Origin: Verrucomicrobiia bacterium
Lineage (GTDB): Bacteria; Verrucomicrobiota; Verrucomicrobiia; Limisphaerales; UBA11358
Assembly: GCA_031290985.1 (NCBI GenBank)
Contig: JARLJW010000108.1
Coordinates: forward strand, 1-33,689
Reading direction: 5' to 3'
DNA: 33,689 nt
Shown here: one piece after another, positions 30,680 to 33,689 of the stretch
Numbering within the stretch: the first letter of the stretch is position 1
How the letters are laid out: every line of letters begins with the position of its first letter
Notes under the pieces: model-generated
The model's database searches: none
Told to the model about the DNA's origin: nothing
What the model saw: only the letters and a program-made list of their open reading frames with translations
Program-made: the position numbers and the translations under genes

Positions 30680-32503
30680 TTACTGCGGTGCCGGGGCGTC
30701 CGAGGCGACCGGCGCGCCCTTTTCCGCGAGCATCTTTTCCAGCTCCGGATTGCGGGGCTGGCCGGCATCGAGCGCCTTTTGATAATGCCAGCGCGCGAGC
30801 TGCGGCAACGGCGGGGTCTGGCTCAGATAGATGACGGCGATGTTGTTGTGCGCCGGGGCGTAATTGGCGTCCAAGGAGATGGCCTTGCGCAAGGCGGTCT
30901 CCGCCTGCATGCGCAGGCCCTTGTGGCTCAAGGTCACGCCCAGGTAGTTTTCAATTTCCGGGTTGTTGGGATCAATTTTCGACGCCTTGCTCAACGCATC
31001 CAGCGCGTCGTCAAATTTCTCCTCGCGGAACTTCAAGTAGCCGAGCGTCGACAGGTTGTAGGCGTCATCCGGGCTCTGGGCGACGGCCGCCAAAATGTGC
31101 TTTTCCGCCTCGGCCAGCTTGCCTTCCTGCAACTCGATCGTCGCCAGGTTCGCCAGCGCCAGACCGTTGTTCTGGTCGCGCTCCAGGATCTTGTGGTAAT
31201 CCGCTTCCGCGTCGGTAAATTCATGCTTGGAAAAATGCTGCGCGGCCGAGGCCACGAGCTGCGCGGTGCCGGCGGGCAGTTCCGTGATGGAACGCTTGAT
31301 CGGCTCAATGCCCGGCGTGGACTGCTTGAAGAGCGCGAGCTCATCCGCCGAGTACGGCACGGGCTTCGACTCGTCCACGGCGATGCGCGCGCGGAGCGTC
31401 TCCACCTCCTGGTTGAGCGCCGCCATCTGCGCCGACGTGTCGGCCAGCTTGGTGCGGGAATTCTTGGTGTTCACCTGGTCCAGCTTCTTGAGCAGGTCGG
31501 CGCGCTGTTCCGTCAGGTCGTTGATCTTCCCTTCGAAATTGGCCGCCGACTCGGCCAGTTGCGTCGAAAGCTTGCGCACCTTGTTCTCCAGGGCCGCTTT
31601 TTCCAGCGACGCCAAAGTGGCGGCGGACTGCAAGGTCGTGATCTGCGTGCGGGCGTCCTTCAACCGCGTGGCCAGCTCATCCGCCGCCGCGGCATTGTTG
31701 TTCGCCGCCTGCAAGGCCGCGAGCTGGGACCGCAAGCGTTCGTTCTCGCTCTGCAACACCTCGGTCGCGGCGGAGGGCGAACTGCCGTGCGTCAGGTTCT
31801 TTTGCAGCGCCAGATTTTCCGCGATGAGCGCCTCGGCGCGCTTCTGTTCCTCGGTCAATTTCTTCATGCCATCGACCAGTTGCAATTGCAGTTGGGAAAT
31901 CTTGTTGGTGTCCTCCACGACGACGGTTTCCACCTTCGTCTCCGTCCGGCCCGCCTGCGCGGCCTTGAGCAGGTCATTTTGCTTGGTCAGTTCGCGCAAC
32001 TGCTGCTGCGCGGCGGCGAGTTCGCTGGCATCCACGGCGGCCGGCTGGGTGGCCAGCGCCTCCTTGAGCTTGGCCTGCAGCGTGCGGTTCTCATTCTGCG
32101 CGGACTGCAACTGCGCCTCCAGTTGGCTCAATTTGGCCGCTTCCGCCGCCTGCTCGGTCTGCTGTTCCGTCGGCGCCCCGGTGGCCGGCGTCGCCGCGCT
32201 CGTTTCAACCTTCTTGGGCGCCACCTGCGTCTTCAGGGTGGCGATCTTCTTGTTCAGGTCGTCCAGGCGGTAAGACACGATGCCCGGGTCCCAGGTGGGA
32301 AAGAGCTTCTGGAATTTTTCGAGCCGCGCCTCCGCCTCGGTGTACGCCACCAGCGCATCGCCCGACTGGCCGCCTTCCGCCAGGTTGTCCGCCTGCTGGA
32401 TGATGGTGTAGATGGAAACGTAACGGGCATCCGCATCCTGTTGGGCGTGTGCGACGCCGAGCAGGACAGTCAAAAGCAGTACGAGCCCCAAAAACGGTTT
32501 CAT
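30680..32503 (-). CDS. Exported coiled-coil and TPR-repeat protein
   Basis: This 607-residue protein has a signal peptide (1-20, 'LGLVLLLTVLLGVAHA'), a short helical head (25-80), and a low-complexity Ala/Thr/Gln linker (85-105). A long coiled coil follows, from about 105 to 400, rich in A, L, Q, E and K. The C-terminal TPR array at about 430-590 includes 'NNGLALANLATIELQEGKLA', 'DAYNLSTLGYLKFREEKFDD' and 'NPEIENYLGVTLSHKGLRMQ'. It is likely a periplasmic or outer-membrane-associated scaffold; partners are unknown. The reading frame remains open far upstream across the HNH gene, but ATG 32501-32503 is the only start followed by a signal peptide. Confidence 0.85.
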   Translation of the reverse strand: MKPFLGLVLLLTVLLGVAHAQQDADARYVSIYTIIQQADNLAEGGQSGDALVAYTEAEARLEKFQKLFPTWDPGIVSYRLDDLNKKIATLKTQVAPKKVETSAATPATGAPTEQQTEQAAEAAKLSQLEAQLQSAQNENRTLQAKLKEALATQPAAVDASELAAAQQQLRELTKQNDLLKAAQAGRTETKVETVVVEDTNKISQLQLQLVDGMKKLTEEQKRAEALIAENLALQKNLTHGSSPSAATEVLQSENERLRSQLAALQAANNNAAAADELATRLKDARTQITTLQSAATLASLEKAALENKVRKLSTQLAESAANFEGKINDLTEQRADLLKKLDQVNTKNSRTKLADTSAQMAALNQEVETLRARIAVDESKPVPYSADELALFKQSTPGIEPIKRSITELPAGTAQLVASAAQHFSKHEFTDAEADYHKILERDQNNGLALANLATIELQEGKLAEAEKHILAAVAQSPDDAYNLSTLGYLKFREEKFDDALDALSKASKIDPNNPEIENYLGVTLSHKGLRMQAETALRKAISLDANYAPAHNNIAVIYLSQTPPLPQLARWHYQKALDAGQPRNPELEKMLAEKGAPVASDAPAPQ

Positions 32504-32628
32504 GCGGACAGAATGCCAGAGGAAATGATTTTGGCAATGCGCGGCGAAAATTTTCAACTCCGCCCGGCCCCAACGTCGGCCCGCAGGGAAAATGCAGCCT
32601 GAACGTATCCCAACACTGTCTCCCAATT

Positions 32629-32764
32629 CGCGCTCCCCAGCGGAGCGCGACTGTGTCCCGCGCAGCGGGATCAGTCGCAGCCACTTGCAATATCCAAACC
32701 GCATCCACATCCGCTGCCGGCGCTCTGCCAACACCGTGCTGCGGCTGGTCTCCGACACAGCCGC
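32629..32764. repeat. Hairpin-rich interspersed repeat element
   Basis: There are three strong inverted repeats. The first is 32629-32649 (CGCGCTCC/GGAGCGCG, 5-base loop). The second is 32647-32678, a two-part stem of GCGACTG/CAGTCGC enclosing CCCGC/GCGGG. The third is 32741-32764 (GCGGCTG/CAGCCGC, 10-base loop). Stems one and two share three bases, so they compete. The sequence resembles hairpin repeats that I recall as abundant between genes in Verrucomicrobia. Confidence 0.65.
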
Positions 32765-32822
32765 GCTCCGGAACCGGTGCCGGCAGTGCGGAGAAATGAA
32801 GCCAAAACGTAACGCAGAGCGA

Positions 32823-32851
32823 TTGACCTGCGCGGCGAAACTTGCTAGCTT
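32823..32851 (+). promoter_or_regulatory. Candidate promoter of the HNH gene
   Basis: TTGACC (32823-32828) and TAGCTT (32846-32851) are separated by 17 bases, 15 bases before ATG 32867. The -10 box is a partial match. The leader would be about nine bases. Confidence 0.4.
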
Positions 32852-32866
32852 GCCGCCAGTTGCGTC

Positions 32867-33490
32867 ATGAAATCCGCGCTTAACCAACACGTTTTGGTTC
32901 TGAACCGGCTCTGGCAGGCGGTCAACGTCTGCACCGCCCGCCGCGCGCTCACGCTTCTCTTTCAAGGTCACGCGCAGGTGGTGACCGAAAATCCCGACGG
33001 CTCTTTCCGCACCTTCAGTTTTGAGGAATGGCGCGACGTCTCCTCCAGCGCGCCGCCAGATGACACCATCAACGCCATCTCGTTCCGCATCCGCCTGCCG
33101 CGCATCATCCTGCTCTTCATGTACGACCGGATGCCCAAGAAGGAAGTGAAGTTCACCCGGCACAACATTTTTGAGCGCGATAAAAACACCTGCCAATATT
33201 GCGGTGAAATTTTTGACCGGAAAGACCTGAACCTGGACCACGTCATCCCGCGCGACCGCGGCGGCCCGACGACGTGGGAGAACATCGTCTGCTCGTGCAT
33301 CGCCTGCAACACGCACAAATCCAACCGCACGCCGAACGAGGCGGGCATGAACCTGGTGCGCAAGCCCAAACGGCCCAAGTGGCGTCCGTTCGTGCAAATC
33401 AATTTCACCCTGCACCGGCATGATAGCTGGAAGCATTTTATTGATCTCGCCTACTGGAATGTGGAGCTTGGCGAAGACGTCGTACCGTAG
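32867..33490 (+). CDS. HNH endonuclease family protein
   Basis: This 207-residue protein carries an N-terminal domain of 'VLVLNRLWQAVNVCTARRAL' type, then a zinc-ribbon-framed HNH domain at about 98-155. Cys pairs C109/C112 ('CQYCG') and C144/C147 ('CSCIACN') bind the structural metal, and 'LNLDHVIPRDRGGPTTWEN' holds the catalytic D124-H125 and N139. All core residues are present. This is a widespread chromosomal HNH family in environmental bacteria, with no known restriction partner here; its physiological role is not known. It ends at 33490, and the first base of a hairpin repeat follows immediately. Confidence 0.9.
   Translation: MKSALNQHVLVLNRLWQAVNVCTARRALTLLFQGHAQVVTENPDGSFRTFSFEEWRDVSSSAPPDDTINAISFRIRLPRIILLFMYDRMPKKEVKFTRHNIFERDKNTCQYCGEIFDRKDLNLDHVIPRDRGGPTTWENIVCSCIACNTHKSNRTPNEAGMNLVRKPKRPKWRPFVQINFTLHRHDSWKHFIDLAYWNVELGEDVVP
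33370..33388 (+). repeat. 19-bp direct repeat, copy inside the HNH gene
   Basis: ACGGCCCAAGTGGCGTCCG encodes part of 'KRPKWRP' in the HNH protein. An identical copy lies at 33661-33679. The flanking bases differ. Confidence 0.85.
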
Positions 33491-33511
33491 CGTCAGGCAT
33501 CCTGCCTGACG
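33491..33511. repeat. Hairpin repeat directly after the HNH stop codon
   Basis: CGTCAGGC and GCCTGACG enclose a five-base loop, beginning at the first base after the TAG. It could end the HNH transcript and is also the start of a repeat-rich stretch. GGTGGCATC occurs twice further on, at 33517-33525 and 33546-33554. Confidence 0.6.
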
Positions 33512-33631
33512 TAGAGGGTGGCATCCCTGCCGCCCGGAAAAGAACGGTGGCATCGCCGGTGTCTCACGACTTTTCAATCGTCTTAAAGGTGCGAGCGGTT
33601 TTATCCGCCGGGCTGGAAGCCACGGCTCTAC

Positions 33632-33650
33632 GGCAGGTAGGATGCCTGCC
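33632..33650. repeat. Second hairpin of the terminal repeat region
   Basis: GGCAGG and CCTGCC enclose a seven-base spacer. The word GGATGCCTGCC resembles the reverse complement of the GGCATCCTGCC core of the first hairpin, so both probably belong to one family of interspersed repeat. Confidence 0.55.
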
Positions 33651-33660
33651 ACTACACCAC

Positions 33661-33679
33661 ACGGCCCAAGTGGCGTCCG
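33661..33679 (+). repeat. 19-bp direct repeat, second copy near the right edge
   Basis: This is an exact copy of 33370-33388, placed 291 bases downstream and outside any recognisable gene. Only ten bases follow before the window ends, so a larger duplicated fragment cannot be excluded. Confidence 0.85.
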
Positions 33680-33689
33680 AGAGGCTGCG

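Larger units (their letters stand above)
32504..32866. other. Divergent intergenic region between the TPR and HNH genes
   Basis: This 363-base spacer carries no convincing gene. It holds the hairpin-rich repeat at 32629-32764 and a candidate promoter for the HNH gene at 32823-32851. No clear promoter for the TPR gene was identified. Confidence 0.5.

Noticed and set aside
30779..32602. A 607-codon plus-strand frame opposite the TPR gene
   Set aside because: It is Leu/Arg-rich throughout, as expected from the antisense of an Ala/Gln-rich coiled coil.
30680..33652. A 990-codon minus-strand frame spanning the TPR gene, the intergenic region and the antisense of the HNH gene
   Set aside because: The part above 32503 has no signal peptide or domain, and it lies opposite an intact HNH gene. 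High third-position GC makes long antisense frames common here.

Overview
The window reads as a piece of chromosome from a GC-rich, polysaccharide-degrading bacterium, most likely Verrucomicrobiota (Pedosphaera/Limisphaerales-like). This placement is an inference. It rests on secreted proteins carrying the C-terminal 'YxIQxSxDLxNW' type segment, an EF-hand exported protein, tagaturonate epimerase UxaE, DUF3826, addiction-module remnants of a type common in that phylum, and hairpin-rich interspersed intergenic repeats. No rRNA, tRNA, CRISPR array, phage or complete insertion sequence was seen.

Layout. 1-372 is non-coding apart from a doubtful ORF running off the left edge. 373-3110 is a minus-strand uxaE-uxaC operon for galacturonate/glucuronate entry. 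3294-3713 holds a decayed toxin-antitoxin pair. 3951-4901 carries a small leader ORF coupled to a stand-alone CheY-like receiver, then an exported EF-hand protein. 5109-5978 (minus) is an exported thioredoxin-rhodanese fusion. 6158-11550 (plus) is an assimilatory sulfate-reduction cluster (cysI, cysH, cysD, cysN), interrupted between cysI and cysH by a small protein plus a nucleotidyltransferase-fold protein that resembles a toxin-antitoxin pair. 11663-13361 is a PhyH-type dioxygenase divergent from an AraC-family regulator.

13373-30155 is one long minus-strand pectin/uronate locus. From its upstream end it reads: a large secreted uronidase-like hydrolase, GH127 beta-L-arabinofuranosidase-like, a multidomain PL1 pectate lyase, a GH43-like protein, DUF3826, an MFS hexuronate-type transporter, an RraA-fold aldolase-like protein, two enolase-superfamily dehydratase-like proteins, a split UxaA-type dehydratase (small SAF subunit plus large subunit), an SDR dehydrogenase, and a TIM-barrel isomerase/epimerase-like protein. 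Most neighbours overlap by a few bases or lie within 50 bp. The layout suggests extracellular cleavage of pectic polymers and side chains, import of the acidic sugars, and cytoplasmic dehydration, oxidation and aldol cleavage. The exact sugar acid cannot be read from sequence.

30252-32503 (minus) is YjbQ with a signal-peptide, coiled-coil, TPR protein. 32867-33490 (plus) is an HNH endonuclease flanked on both sides by hairpin-forming interspersed repeats.

The most useful new observation is a 31-bp element (24 of 31 positions identical) found upstream of both uxaE (3169-3199) and the pectate lyase (25427-25457), 22 kb apart. It sits at a similar distance from each start codon and contains direct half-repeats 21 bp apart. 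This suggests that the two uronate loci form one regulon, possibly controlled by the AraC-type protein encoded at 12558-13361.
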